Assembly: GCA_964586675.1 (NCBI GenBank)
Contig: CAZPHQ010000014.1
Span: 5,686 to 69,685, forward strand
Length of the DNA: 64,000 nt
From: JADLGH01 sp964586675
GTDB taxonomy: Bacteria; Desulfobacterota_D; UBA1144; Nemesobacterales; UBA2774
Direction of reading: 5' to 3'
In this document: piece by piece, positions 34,767 to 43,239 of the stretch
Position numbering within the stretch: the stretch's first letter is position 1
Layout of the letters: every line of letters starts with the position of its first letter
Notes under the pieces: model-generated
Database searches by the model: none
What the model was told of the DNA's origin: nothing
Seen by the model: only the letters and a program-made list of their open reading frames with translations
Translations under genes and position numbers: made by a program

Positions 34767-35288
34767 ATGATAAGAGACGTCATAGCGCTCGTCGTCGGTA
34801 ACTACTTCTTCACACTGTTCATCCTCGGCCTCATTGCGGGATGGATGTCGCTTCTGCGGAAACCCCGCCCTCACACGCCGAACGTCAGGGTCGAGTCGTT
34901 CCTATCCTGGTACATGCTCCTTGCGATAGGTATCAGTAACCTCGTGAATTTCGTCTTTCACGTCTTTTTCGGAGAGATGTCGGCGCGGTTCATTGGCTGG
35001 GCAGACAGCCCGTTTCAAAGGGAGGTCGGCTTTGCGAGCCTAGGGATAGGAATCGCGGGGGTGCTCGCTTTCCGCGCCGGCCTGCCGTTTCGTTTCGCCA
35101 CCTTCATCCCCCCGGCGGTCTTCTCGCTTGGGGCGGCAGGCGGACACGTATACGAGATGATAGCGAAACACAATTACTCGCCGGGGAACGTCGGCCTCGT
35201 CCTCCCCTCCGACATAATCATCCCCGTAGCCGGCCTCGTCCTCATATGGCTGTCTTACAAATACCCGAAGCCCGGGTCTTCACGATAG
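34767..35288 (+). CDS. DUF6790-like integral membrane protein
   Basis: 173 residues with four or five membrane helices (about 10-28, 48-67, 85-105, 112-128, 148-166). The loop ARFIGWADSPFQREVGFASLGIG, in which an acidic pair precedes a helix, and AAGGHVYEMI resemble DUF6790 (from memory). Function unknown. It lies 63 bases after the methyltransferase gene. Confidence 0.65.
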   Translation: MIRDVIALVVGNYFFTLFILGLIAGWMSLLRKPRPHTPNVRVESFLSWYMLLAIGISNLVNFVFHVFFGEMSARFIGWADSPFQREVGFASLGIGIAGVLAFRAGLPFRFATFIPPAVFSLGAAGGHVYEMIAKHNYSPGNVGLVLPSDIIIPVAGLVLIWLSYKYPKPGSSR

Positions 35289-35337
35289 TTGTGCTAATAT
35301 TTTTATATCCGCTCCCGAAGCGCGAAAAGGAGATTCG

Positions 35338-35802
35338 ATGAGAAAGTACATTTATGTGGTGGCCGTTCTCTTTATCCTTACCTCTCTCTCATACGGCCGG
35401 AATAGTTTGAACAAGGTATACGTGAAGGATGTACGCATAGCCGACGTATCTCAGGCGGGAGATTCCGTCGCAGTGTATCTCATAGTAACCAACCCCGGCA
35501 AGGAAGACGCAAAGCTGGTCGGTGTAACGAGCGCTATAGCCGGGAAGGCCGTTCTTAATACGACCGAAACCGGCGCCGACGGCAAGAAAACGATGGAGGT
35601 CGTAGACTCCATAACCGTCCCCGCTGGCGGCAGGGTCAGTCTCGAGCCGGGCGGGCCGCACATCATGCTCGAAGATATTAAAGCCCCCCTGGGCGAAATG
35701 GACGGTATAGAGATCTTTCTCAAGTTCGAAAACGCGAGGAACGCCATAATCACAGTCTCCCTCAGGGACCTCGCCAACGAGAAAAACCCGTTCGGTAATT
35801 AG
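35338..35802 (+). CDS. PCu(A)C-type copper chaperone with altered metal site
   Basis: 154 residues, signal peptide 1-20. The fold pattern is that of periplasmic PCu(A)C proteins that deliver Cu(I) to cytochrome oxidase: VAVYLIVTNPGKEDAKLVG, VPAGGRVSLEPGGPHIMLEDI and FLKFEN. The family ligands are H-x10-M-x21-H-x-M. Here M86-x21-H108-x-M110 is intact, but the first His is replaced by N74 and the spacing is one residue longer. Copper binding may therefore be weak or lost. Partner oxidase genes are not in the window. GGAG site 6 bases upstream. Confidence 0.78.
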   Translation: MRKYIYVVAVLFILTSLSYGRNSLNKVYVKDVRIADVSQAGDSVAVYLIVTNPGKEDAKLVGVTSAIAGKAVLNTTETGADGKKTMEVVDSITVPAGGRVSLEPGGPHIMLEDIKAPLGEMDGIEIFLKFENARNAIITVSLRDLANEKNPFGN

Positions 35803-35904
35803 GCATATCCGTGGAGCACCCTGCGGTGAATCTGCACACGCCGCCGTATGGATATATGCTATAATTGATTTCGGTGAGTTGAAGCAGTTTGCAGGAGGCT
35901 GTCC

Positions 35905-36840
35905 ATGACGCCAGTATACCCCGGTAATATCGAACCCTGGCCCGCTCTTCCCCTTGGCGAATGGAAGGACACATACGCCACCCTCCACATGTGGACGCAG
36001 ATAGTCGGCAAGATCAGGCTTGCCCAAACCCCGTGGGTGAATCATTCCTGGCACGTCACTCTCTACGTCACCTCCCGCGGCCTGACGACGTCTCCCATTC
36101 CATACGGGCTTAAGACCTTTCAGATAGACTTTGACTTCGTCGACCACAAGCTCGTCATCGAAACGAGCGACGGCAACGTCCGCCTCATGGACCTCCGCCC
36201 GCGCACGGTGGCGGATTTCTACTCCGAAGTCATGTCCGCCTTGAAGAGCGTCGGCATCGACGTCGCCATACATACGACCCCTAACGAGATCCCCGACCCG
36301 ATACCGTTCGAGGAAGATACGACCCACGCCTCCTACGACGCCGACTACGCCAACCGCTTCTGGCGCGTGCTCGTCCAGTCCGACAGGGTATTCAAGGAGT
36401 TCAGGGCGCGCTTCATAGGCAAGTGCAGCCCGGTGCATTTCTTCTGGGGGAGCTTCGACCTCGCCGTAACGCGCTTTTCCGGCCGCACTGCCCCGGCCCA
36501 TCCGGGCGGCGTCCCTCACATGCCCGACGTCGTCGCGCGCGAGGCCTATTCCCACGAAGTCTCGAGCTGCGGGTTCTGGCCCGGCGGCGGAGCTATCGAT
36601 TACCCGGCTTACTACGCCTACGCATACCCAGCGCCGGAGGGTTTTAAGGATTATAAGATAAAGCCAGGCGGCGCATTTTACAGTAACGACCTCGGCGAAT
36701 TCCTTCTCCCTTACGACGAAGTCCGAAAATCCAAAGACCCCGACTCCGCGCTTCTCGATTTCCTTCAGAGTACCTACAACGCGGCCGCCGATCTCGCAAA
36801 GTGGGACCGTCCCGCGCTCGAGCGCGACAAGCTCCCCTAG
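35905..36840 (+). CDS. DUF5996 family protein
   Basis: 311 residues, cytoplasmic. WPALPLGEWKDTYATLHMWTQIVGKIRL is the family-defining N-terminus, followed by NHSWHVTLYVTSRGLTTSPIP and HFFWGSFDLAVTRFSGR. Function unknown for the family. Its TAG stop sits in a CTAG palindrome that also supplies the TAG stop of the convergent NnrS gene. GGAGG site (35894-35898) before the ATG. Confidence 0.85.
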   Translation: MTPVYPGNIEPWPALPLGEWKDTYATLHMWTQIVGKIRLAQTPWVNHSWHVTLYVTSRGLTTSPIPYGLKTFQIDFDFVDHKLVIETSDGNVRLMDLRPRTVADFYSEVMSALKSVGIDVAIHTTPNEIPDPIPFEEDTTHASYDADYANRFWRVLVQSDRVFKEFRARFIGKCSPVHFFWGSFDLAVTRFSGRTAPAHPGGVPHMPDVVAREAYSHEVSSCGFWPGGGAIDYPAYYAYAYPAPEGFKDYKIKPGGAFYSNDLGEFLLPYDEVRKSKDPDSALLDFLQSTYNAAADLAKWDRPALERDKLP

Positions 36841-38075
36841 GTCCGCGCCGCTTCCTGGCGCATTCTGCTATGCGCGTGAGATACCCCGGTCCCATCCTTA
36901 AGAGGCGGGTTCCACAGCATCGGTATAAACACGACGGCGAATATTGAGAACGCCAGGATCCACAACACCTGCGACACGGCGATCCATAACAGGTAGTGGC
37001 TCATGTCCGCCATCGGGAAGAGAACCCTCACTATCGCCCCCGCGAGCATTATGGAGAAAATCCAGAATACGATCTTCGGCGGCTCGAATACATTCCTCCC
37101 CGTGTGCCCCAGTGTCGCCCGGGCCATGAACCCGATCGTCATCATCCCTATGCCCCCGTAAACGAAGCTGTGAAGCGCGGGCATCTGCGGAATAGTGAAA
37201 TAAAGCGAAAGGAACTTGAGCCCGAACCCGAGGGCTATCCACGAATACGCGACGAAAAGAACCCAGAGCATCGGCTTTCCCCATATCCTGTTCGAGTACC
37301 ATCCGTAAAGCCTCGCCGCGTATATGAGCGCGAGCACGCCCGCTACGTAGAGCACGAATCTCCCGCCCTCAAAAAAGACCTCGAGAAAATAAAACAGCAG
37401 GAAAAATACGACGCTAAGTATATCGATAACCCTCCGGTTTTTAGGCTCGAACGTGAAATTGAGCCCGTTCCGGATGAATATCGGGATCATCCGCCTTCCC
37501 ATTAAAACTATTATAGATATGACGATGTAGAGCGCGGAATAAATCCCCCAGCGCTGGCCGTTCGCCAGCACGCCTGCGACCCCGAGATAAAACAACACGT
37601 TACTCGCCGCAATAATTGACAGGTGCGCTACGAGCGCGATTTTCTCCCGGCTCCGTGATTTGATTACAGGGTAGAGCACCCTGAACGTCAGCAGGATTAC
37701 GAAAAGGCAGTCGAACACGGCGCCGTATATATAGGGAATGTCGGTGACGAGCGTGAGAGATAAAAAGACCCTCGCCAGTATCCATAAACTCAAGAGCAGT
37801 ATAAGGACTGATTTCTTGTTTATCACGAGCCCCGACCAGTACCGCTCTATAGTAAGCAAAAAGCCCGCTATAACCGCAACCGAATATCCGAATATCATCT
37901 CGTGCGCATGCCACATCAGCGGCGACATGCTTACGAAGTTGAGCCTGATTTTGAAGGTGTAATAAGCTGTCCACAGCGCGAGGTAATATATCGCGGCTAT
38001 AACGGCCAGGATGAAAAACGTTCTCATGCCCGGATCGAATATCGTATCCTTTTCGTCCCTGTCTATGCGCTTCAC
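36837..38075 (-). CDS. NnrS family haem-copper membrane protein
   Basis: 412 residues from a GTG at 38075 with AAGGAG nine bases upstream; an upstream in-frame GTG at 38108 lies inside an operator palindrome and is unlikely. About 12 membrane helices; WHAHEMIFGYSVAVIAGFLLT is the NnrS hallmark, with further conserved segments GRRMIPIFIRNG and ALHSFVYGGIGMMTIGFMAR. NnrS proteins bind haem and copper and help cells cope with nitric oxide. No nitrate or nitrite reductase gene is nearby. Confidence 0.88.
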   Translation of the reverse strand: MKRIDRDEKDTIFDPGMRTFFILAVIAAIYYLALWTAYYTFKIRLNFVSMSPLMWHAHEMIFGYSVAVIAGFLLTIERYWSGLVINKKSVLILLLSLWILARVFLSLTLVTDIPYIYGAVFDCLFVILLTFRVLYPVIKSRSREKIALVAHLSIIAASNVLFYLGVAGVLANGQRWGIYSALYIVISIIVLMGRRMIPIFIRNGLNFTFEPKNRRVIDILSVVFFLLFYFLEVFFEGGRFVLYVAGVLALIYAARLYGWYSNRIWGKPMLWVLFVAYSWIALGFGLKFLSLYFTIPQMPALHSFVYGGIGMMTIGFMARATLGHTGRNVFEPPKIVFWIFSIMLAGAIVRVLFPMADMSHYLLWIAVSQVLWILAFSIFAVVFIPMLWNPPLKDGTGVSHAHSRMRQEAART

Positions 38076-38091
38076 CTGATCACGCTCCTTA

Positions 38092-38113
38092 AATGAGTGA
38101 GTGCCCACTCATT
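38092..38113. promoter_or_regulatory. Palindromic operator upstream of NnrS gene
   Basis: AATGAGTG (38092-38099), six bases, CACTCATT (38106-38113): a perfect 8-base inverted repeat. It overlaps the downstream edge of the -10 and the transcription start region. The shape is that of TetR/AcrR-family operators. Confidence 0.65.
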
Positions 38114-38141
38114 ATAATACCAGCCGGAACGCGCCGGTAAA
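38111..38141 (-). promoter_or_regulatory. Promoter of the NnrS gene
   Basis: On the minus strand TTTACC (38141-38136), then either TATTAT (16-base spacer) or TATAAT (19-base spacer, 38116-38111). The palindrome above overlaps its 3' end, so repression by occlusion is expected. Confidence 0.5.
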
Positions 38142-38288
38142 GCCCCCGGGAGTGAATACTCGCATGGATTTTAATCCAGGTTCTCTGGTCCGAATGTGAC
38201 AACCCATTGAAAACGCAGCGTCTCGCTCAAAATTTACTTGTCGATTTTCCGGTAGCCGAACTTGGTTATACCGATTACCATTTATAAC

Positions 38289-39353
38289 ATGATGAACGAA
38301 TTGACCTTTCAGGATAAATACGACGCCATAGGAAAACAGGGCAAATTGTTCGAAGGCGCATTCATAACAGCCGTAAAATCGACCGGAATCTTCTGCCGGC
38401 CTTCGTGCCGCGCGAGAAAGCCGAAACCCGAAAACGTCGTCTTTTTCGATACGGTCGGGGAAGCGCTCCGGCACGGCTTCAGGCCGTGCAAGATATGCAA
38501 GCCAATGGAAAACATGGACGAAACACCATCCTATATAAAATCCATTATCGCCGGGCTTAACGAAAGTCCCTACCTCCGCATAAGAGACGTCGATTTACGT
38601 AAAAAGGGCATCGATCCCAGCCAGATCAGACGATGGTTCAAAAAATATCACAACATGACATTCCACGCCTATCAGCGAATGCTCCGAATCAACAGCGCAT
38701 ACAACGAAATTAAAAATGGCGAAACTATTACGAATTCAGCCTTCGCTAACGGGTACAGGTCCCTGAGCGGTTTTAACGACAGCTACCGGTCTGTATTCGG
38801 CGGCCCCGCTTCCGAAAGCAGGAACAAGACCATAATCAACATAATCCGCTTTACGACCCCGCTCGGTCCCATGTTCGCCTGCGCCACTGAAGACGGCCTG
38901 TGCCTGCTCGAATTTACCGACAGGAAAATGCTGGAGACGGAATTCAAAGACCTCCGGAGAAGACTCGGCGCAGTCATACTGCCCGGTGAAAACGATCACC
39001 TTATCCAGGTCCGTGCCGAGCTGTCCGAATATTTCGATGGCAAAAGGCGGCAATTCACGGTTCCCCTGCATACGCCGGGCACCGAGTTCCAAAAGTCCGT
39101 CTGGAAAGTGCTTCAGGAAATACCCTACGGAGAGACGAGATCTTACAAACAGCAGGCTATTGCGATAGGTAATCCGAGCGGCGTCAGGGCGGTCGCTTCC
39201 GCCAACGGGCAGAACCGCATATCTATCATAATTCCATGCCACAGGGTGATAGGCTCCGACGGCCACCTGACAGGATACGGCGGCGGGCTCTTCAGAAAGA
39301 AATGGCTCCTCGACTTCGAATCCGGTAACAGTAAAAACCGGTCGGGAACCTGA
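38289..39353 (+). CDS. ada: Ada: bifunctional DNA repair methyltransferase and activator
   Basis: 354 residues from ATG 38289. N-terminal zinc domain with C36, C40, C67 and C70 (GIFCRPSCRARKP and FRPCKICKP), where one Cys takes methyl groups from DNA phosphotriesters; an AraC-type helix-turn-helix domain (about 85-180); a methylguanine-DNA methyltransferase domain with active-site C317 in PCHRVIG. All key cysteines are present. It both repairs alkylated DNA and activates the alkylation response. Start choice is uncertain because no strong ribosome site is present. It precedes osmC and the LigD-type polymerase. Confidence 0.93.
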   Translation: MMNELTFQDKYDAIGKQGKLFEGAFITAVKSTGIFCRPSCRARKPKPENVVFFDTVGEALRHGFRPCKICKPMENMDETPSYIKSIIAGLNESPYLRIRDVDLRKKGIDPSQIRRWFKKYHNMTFHAYQRMLRINSAYNEIKNGETITNSAFANGYRSLSGFNDSYRSVFGGPASESRNKTIINIIRFTTPLGPMFACATEDGLCLLEFTDRKMLETEFKDLRRRLGAVILPGENDHLIQVRAELSEYFDGKRRQFTVPLHTPGTEFQKSVWKVLQEIPYGETRSYKQQAIAIGNPSGVRAVASANGQNRISIIIPCHRVIGSDGHLTGYGGGLFRKKWLLDFESGNSKNRSGT

Positions 39354-39519
39354 CGCTTCCAACCTTGCAAAGCATGGCCGTTCCGCGTCCCCGGAGGAGG
39401 CGGTTTCTCCGGTTTACGCGTGGTGATGCTTCGCGGCCGCGTGGTATTCTATTTGAATCGTTTGCACACGGAGCTTCATATAAAACTCTGTAAGAATACG
39501 CCACGCACCGGAGGGAATC

Positions 39520-39945
39520 ATGAAAAGAAATGCATCCGCTGAATGGAAAGGCGATTTAAAAAGCGGCAAGGGAACCATATCGACAGAAAGCGGCGTCCTG
39601 TCCGGCACCCAGTATTCGTTCAAGACGCGCTTCGAGGACGGCAAGGGCACTAATCCCGAAGAGCTCATAGCGGCGGCACATGCGGGCTGCTTTTCGATGG
39701 CGCTCTCGCTTGAGCTCGCCAGCTTTAACCTCACCGCAGACAGTATTAAAACCGAGGCCGAGGTAACGCTCGAAAAAACGGACCAGGGTTTCGCCATCAC
39801 TAAAGTGCACCTCGATCTTAAGGCGAAGATACCCGGCGCTGATAACGACACGTTCCGGAAGGCTGCGGACAACGCGAAAAAAGGCTGCCCGGTTTCGAAG
39901 CTCTTAAAGGCCGATATAACTCTCGACGCCGCTCTCGAAAGCTGA
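39520..39945 (+). CDS. OsmC/Ohr family peroxidase
   Basis: 141 residues. Thiol-dependent organic-hydroperoxide reductase fold; the two redox cysteines are C57 (AAHAGCFSMAL) and C123 (KKGCPVSKLL). NPEELIAAAHAGCFSM is the signature of the OsmC subgroup. Good GGAGGG site seven bases before the ATG. The gap after ada is 166 bases, so it may have its own promoter. Confidence 0.9.
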   Translation: MKRNASAEWKGDLKSGKGTISTESGVLSGTQYSFKTRFEDGKGTNPEELIAAAHAGCFSMALSLELASFNLTADSIKTEAEVTLEKTDQGFAITKVHLDLKAKIPGADNDTFRKAADNAKKGCPVSKLLKADITLDAALES

Positions 39946-39982
39946 CCCCGCTCGCCGAATCCGGCGGCATGGTGCGGGCCTG

Positions 39983-40915
39983 GTGGATATGAACGGAGAT
40001 AATGGCGATAAGCGGAGCGCTGTAAACGATACCGTCGCAGGCATTCATCTCACGCATCCGGAAAGGGTCTTATACCCGGATCAGGGGCTCACGAAGGGCG
40101 AGCTCGCGGAGTTCTACGCCGACATCGCCGACTGGATTCTTCCCCACGTCGTAAACCGCCCGCTGACTATAGTCCGCTGCCCCGGGGGGAGCCAGGGCCA
40201 GTGTTTCTATCAGAAGAACGTCGGCGAAGGCCTGCCGGATGCTATCCAGGGCGTCTCCGTGGAAGGCAAGGAAGCCGACAAAACATACATCTCTATAAAG
40301 GATTTGAAAGGGCTCATCTCACTCGTGCAGGTAGGGGTCCTCGAAATCCACCCGTGGGGGAGCCGCATCGATAACCTCGAAAAGCCCGACCGGATGATAT
40401 TCGATCTCGACCCGGGCGAAGGGGTCTCCTATGCCGGCGTAGTCGAGGCGGCTTTCAAGCTGAGGGATATTCTCGGCGGTCTCGGCCTCCGGAGCTTCGT
40501 TAAAACCTCCGGTGGAAAGGGGCTTCACGTCGTCGTGCCGCTCGAGCGCCGCTCGGGCTGGGAAGAGATGAAATCGTTCTCGAAGGCCGTAGCCGACGAA
40601 ATGGTAAGGATGGAGCCCGCAAAGTATATCGCCACGATGAGCAAGGAAAAGCGAAAAGGAAAAATATTCATCGACTACCTCCGAAACAACCGCGACGCCA
40701 CCGCCGTCGCTGCCTATTCCACGCGCGCGCGTAAAGGCGCTCCCGTCTCAACTCCTGTAACGTGGGACGAGCTCACCCCTGACCTCGCACCGAATAAATA
40801 CAACGTCGGCAATCTCCGTGCGAGGCTTTCTTCCCTGAAACAGGATCCCTGGAAAGAATTTTTCACCACGCGCCAATCGATAACCGCTGATATGAAAAAC
40901 AAGGTCGGATTGTAA
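39983..40915 (+). CDS. Stand-alone LigD-type polymerase/primase
   Basis: 310 residues. Archaeo-eukaryotic primase fold as in the polymerase domain of LigD, which adds nucleotides (often ribonucleotides) at broken DNA ends. Metal-binding D141 and D143 lie in FDLDPGEG; the later block RKGKIFIDYLRNNRDATAVA, shared by all members, carries the third acidic residue, and VKTSGGKGLHVVVPL contacts the nucleotide. Neither a ligase nor a 3'-phosphoesterase domain is attached, and no Ku gene is in the window. The start could be GTG 39983 or ATG 39989. Confidence 0.92.
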   Translation: MDMNGDNGDKRSAVNDTVAGIHLTHPERVLYPDQGLTKGELAEFYADIADWILPHVVNRPLTIVRCPGGSQGQCFYQKNVGEGLPDAIQGVSVEGKEADKTYISIKDLKGLISLVQVGVLEIHPWGSRIDNLEKPDRMIFDLDPGEGVSYAGVVEAAFKLRDILGGLGLRSFVKTSGGKGLHVVVPLERRSGWEEMKSFSKAVADEMVRMEPAKYIATMSKEKRKGKIFIDYLRNNRDATAVAAYSTRARKGAPVSTPVTWDELTPDLAPNKYNVGNLRARLSSLKQDPWKEFFTTRQSITADMKNKVGL

Positions 40916-40925
40916 TAGAAGATGT

Positions 40926-40954
40926 CCCGGCCCCGGGGTTTACCGTGGGCCGGG
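40926..40954. terminator. Hairpin between convergent genes
   Basis: CCCGGCCC (40926-40933) pairs perfectly with GGGCCGGG (40947-40954). T-rich flanks are weak on both sides, so termination efficiency is uncertain. Confidence 0.5.
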
Positions 40955-40975
40955 ATTCTAAAGGTACTTGGATTA

Positions 40976-41350
40976 TTACCACAGCCCCTGTATGGCGACC
41001 CCGTTGTGCGCCGTGATTACCTGGCACTTTCCTCCCCACGTGACGAACGATCCTATGTCCTCCCACTGGACGGGCGCTCTCTTCCAGTGATCGTCGAGGC
41101 CCGCCTGGTTCTCGTATAGCTCGTCGAGCACAAACATCGTATTCCCCGTCGGCTTCGACGTCGGGTCGAACGGATTCTCAAGCTCGGGTCCCTTTATGAT
41201 GTTGTAGCGCAGCATCGCGAGCTCGCCGGTCTTGTGATGGGTCGCCTCCATCCATTTCGCATGGCTTTCGAATATCCTCTCTCCCTCGGCGACGTGCTCC
41301 GGCGGACAAATGAAAACGATAGTGATCTGTACTTTGCCTACTGTGGACAT
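40976..41350 (-). CDS. Dimeric alpha/beta-barrel (ABM-like) protein
   Basis: 124 residues from ATG 41350, chosen because AAGGAGG lies 7 bases upstream; the ATG two codons earlier would be too close to it. A ferredoxin-like repeat begins VQITIVFICPPEHVAEGERIF and continues LAMLRYNIIKG and NTMFVLDELYENQAGLDDHW, the arrangement of antibiotic-biosynthesis-monooxygenase-like and quinol-oxidising proteins. Either a cofactor-free oxygenase or a stress protein. Substrate unknown. Confidence 0.72.
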   Translation of the reverse strand: MSTVGKVQITIVFICPPEHVAEGERIFESHAKWMEATHHKTGELAMLRYNIIKGPELENPFDPTSKPTGNTMFVLDELYENQAGLDDHWKRAPVQWEDIGSFVTWGGKCQVITAHNGVAIQGLW

Positions 41351-41518
41351 GGACATACCTCCTTTGTGTTGTGCGGCTTATTTCTTGTACACGGCGGGAA
41401 ATACGGCGGTTTTTCCCGAGCCGACATAATTGCACTTGTATATACATTACTAGCGGAGATTTTTTGTCAAGTCGGGCGGCTTGTTAATATCGGGCCGATC
41501 GGCTGAGGGCCGAAATTC

Positions 41519-42013
41519 TCAGAGCGTCGCGTTCGGCTCCTTCCATCGCTCCTGCGGCGAGCCGATGTCCTTCAGCTTCTTTTGTATGTCCAGGAGAGTT
41601 GCCGACTGCGCCTCGTTCATGGGCGAGTCGAATTTCTCGTCGTGGAGTATCCTTATGACGACTACGTAATTATTCCTCTTCGTTTTGAGGTCGTCCGGGA
41701 GATAGAAAACAATATTATCGTGCCTTCTCACGTCGAACCTGACACCGGTCTCAGCCTCCGAGGTGAGCCAGCCCGCGAGCTTCATGAGCCTCTCGAATGT
41801 GCTCGACCTGCCTTCACTGTCTCCGGGCGAATGCGTGTCGGGATCCGTGCCGACGAGCGCCACCGACATACCGACTTTCACGCGGTGCCCTTCCTCGTCG
41901 GGCAGCTCGATAGACAAGGTGCCCCAGAAAACCCTGTGCTCGAGAACTATGGATTTCATCTCCCGGCTTTCGATGCCGGTGCCGGAACCTTTATTATCTT
42001 TTTTTTCGGACAT
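41519..42013 (-). CDS. Hypothetical protein downstream of ppk2
   Basis: 164 residues, no signal or membrane segment. Low-complexity charged N-terminus (about 1-20), then beta-rich stretches IVLEHRVFWGTLSIELP, VGMSVALVGTDPD and NIVFYLPDDLKTKRNNYVVVI. Not recognised. It starts 2 bases after the ppk2 stop with an AGAGAGG site, so it is cotranscribed with ppk2 and may be linked to polyphosphate metabolism by context only. Confidence 0.7.
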   Translation of the reverse strand: MSEKKDNKGSGTGIESREMKSIVLEHRVFWGTLSIELPDEEGHRVKVGMSVALVGTDPDTHSPGDSEGRSSTFERLMKLAGWLTSEAETGVRFDVRRHDNIVFYLPDDLKTKRNNYVVVIRILHDEKFDSPMNEAQSATLLDIQKKLKDIGSPQERWKEPNATL

Positions 42014-42015
42014 CG

Positions 42016-42993
42016 TCAGCCTCTCTTGTCAGAATTTTTCTTTTTCGAATGCTTGCCGTTTCCGTCTTCATTTAAAAGCGTCTTCCTGGCCTCCGCCAGC
42101 TCGTCTAGCTTTTGTTTATCGACTTTCGGATAGTGAAGGTCGAGAGAGGCGAGGGCGTCTATTATGGCCGCGGCGACCACCAGTCGAGTGAACCACTTGT
42201 TGTCCGCCGGAACGACATACCACGGGGCCTCTTTCGTTGCGGTGTTTCGGATCATGTCCTCGTAGGCCTTCATGTAGTCGTCCCAGTAGGCGCGCTCCTT
42301 TATATCGCTTGAGGAAAACTTCCAGTTCTTGTCGGGGTTCTCTATACGCTCCATGAAACGCCTCTCCTGCTCATCCTTAGAAACGTGAAGGAAAAATTTC
42401 CTCACGATGGTTCCGTTCCGCGTCAGGTAGCTCTCGATATTGCGTATATCATGGAACCTCTCGTTCCAAATATTCTTGGTGACGAGCTCCGGGGGGAGCT
42501 TCTGCTTTGCCAGAAATTCCTGGTGGACACGTACGACCAGCGTCTCTTCGTAGTAAGAGCGGTTGAAGATGCCCATATTGCCGCGGTTCGGCAGGAGCCT
42601 CATGCAGCGCCAGAGATAATCGTGGTCGAGGTCTTCCGGCGAGGGCGCCTTGAATGAATGCACCTGGCAGCCCTGCGGATTCACGCCCGACATTATGTGT
42701 TTTATAGCGCCGTCCTTCCCGGCGGCGTCCATCGCCTGGAGTATTATAAGCACCGACCAGCGGTCCTGGGCGTAAAGCATGTCCTGGAGCTCTGCCAAGA
42801 GCTGTACACCGCTCGCAAGCACCTCTTTCGCGCGTGGCTTGTCCTCCGACTGCAAATGAAGCGTGTCGCCGGGATCGATGTCCTTAAGCCGGAAGCTCTT
42901 GCCATTTGTAATGCGGAACGGCTCGGCGAACTTACGGGCCCTTTTAATGAGATCCTTTATTTTTATATCTTCATCTTTGCCTGACACGCTCAT
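42016..42993 (-). CDS. Polyphosphate kinase 2 family protein
   Basis: 325 residues. Phosphotransferase between polyphosphate and nucleotides (AMP/ADP/GDP). Walker A region AMDAAGKDGAIKHI, lid segment RGNMGIFNRSYYEETLVVRVH, Walker B-like FERHD region as WNERFHDIRNIE, and WYVVPADNKWFTRL near the C-terminus follow the family. The C-terminal Lys-rich tail is variable. One-domain form; the preferred nucleotide cannot be stated. First gene of a two-gene unit. Confidence 0.93.
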   Translation of the reverse strand: MSVSGKDEDIKIKDLIKRARKFAEPFRITNGKSFRLKDIDPGDTLHLQSEDKPRAKEVLASGVQLLAELQDMLYAQDRWSVLIILQAMDAAGKDGAIKHIMSGVNPQGCQVHSFKAPSPEDLDHDYLWRCMRLLPNRGNMGIFNRSYYEETLVVRVHQEFLAKQKLPPELVTKNIWNERFHDIRNIESYLTRNGTIVRKFFLHVSKDEQERRFMERIENPDKNWKFSSSDIKERAYWDDYMKAYEDMIRNTATKEAPWYVVPADNKWFTRLVVAAAIIDALASLDLHYPKVDKQKLDELAEARKTLLNEDGNGKHSKKKNSDKRG

Positions 42994-43239
42994 GAGAGAC
43001 CTCGTTTACCCTGACATTTTGAGCCTCCGCCCGTTCACGCACCCTGGTCAGGCAGCCCTCCAGATATTTTAAAACAGTTGTAAGTTAAAGACAAAGGGAC
43101 GTGAGAGGGAGAATGCTGAAACCTAATTGGCGTCCGCCTGATTCATACATTCCCCCTTGGCCTGAATTCCAAATGAAGCGCCTCTATGGTTCGACAGGGG
43201 CCGTTAAATTGGTAAATCGAATAAATGGCTCAAAATTCA

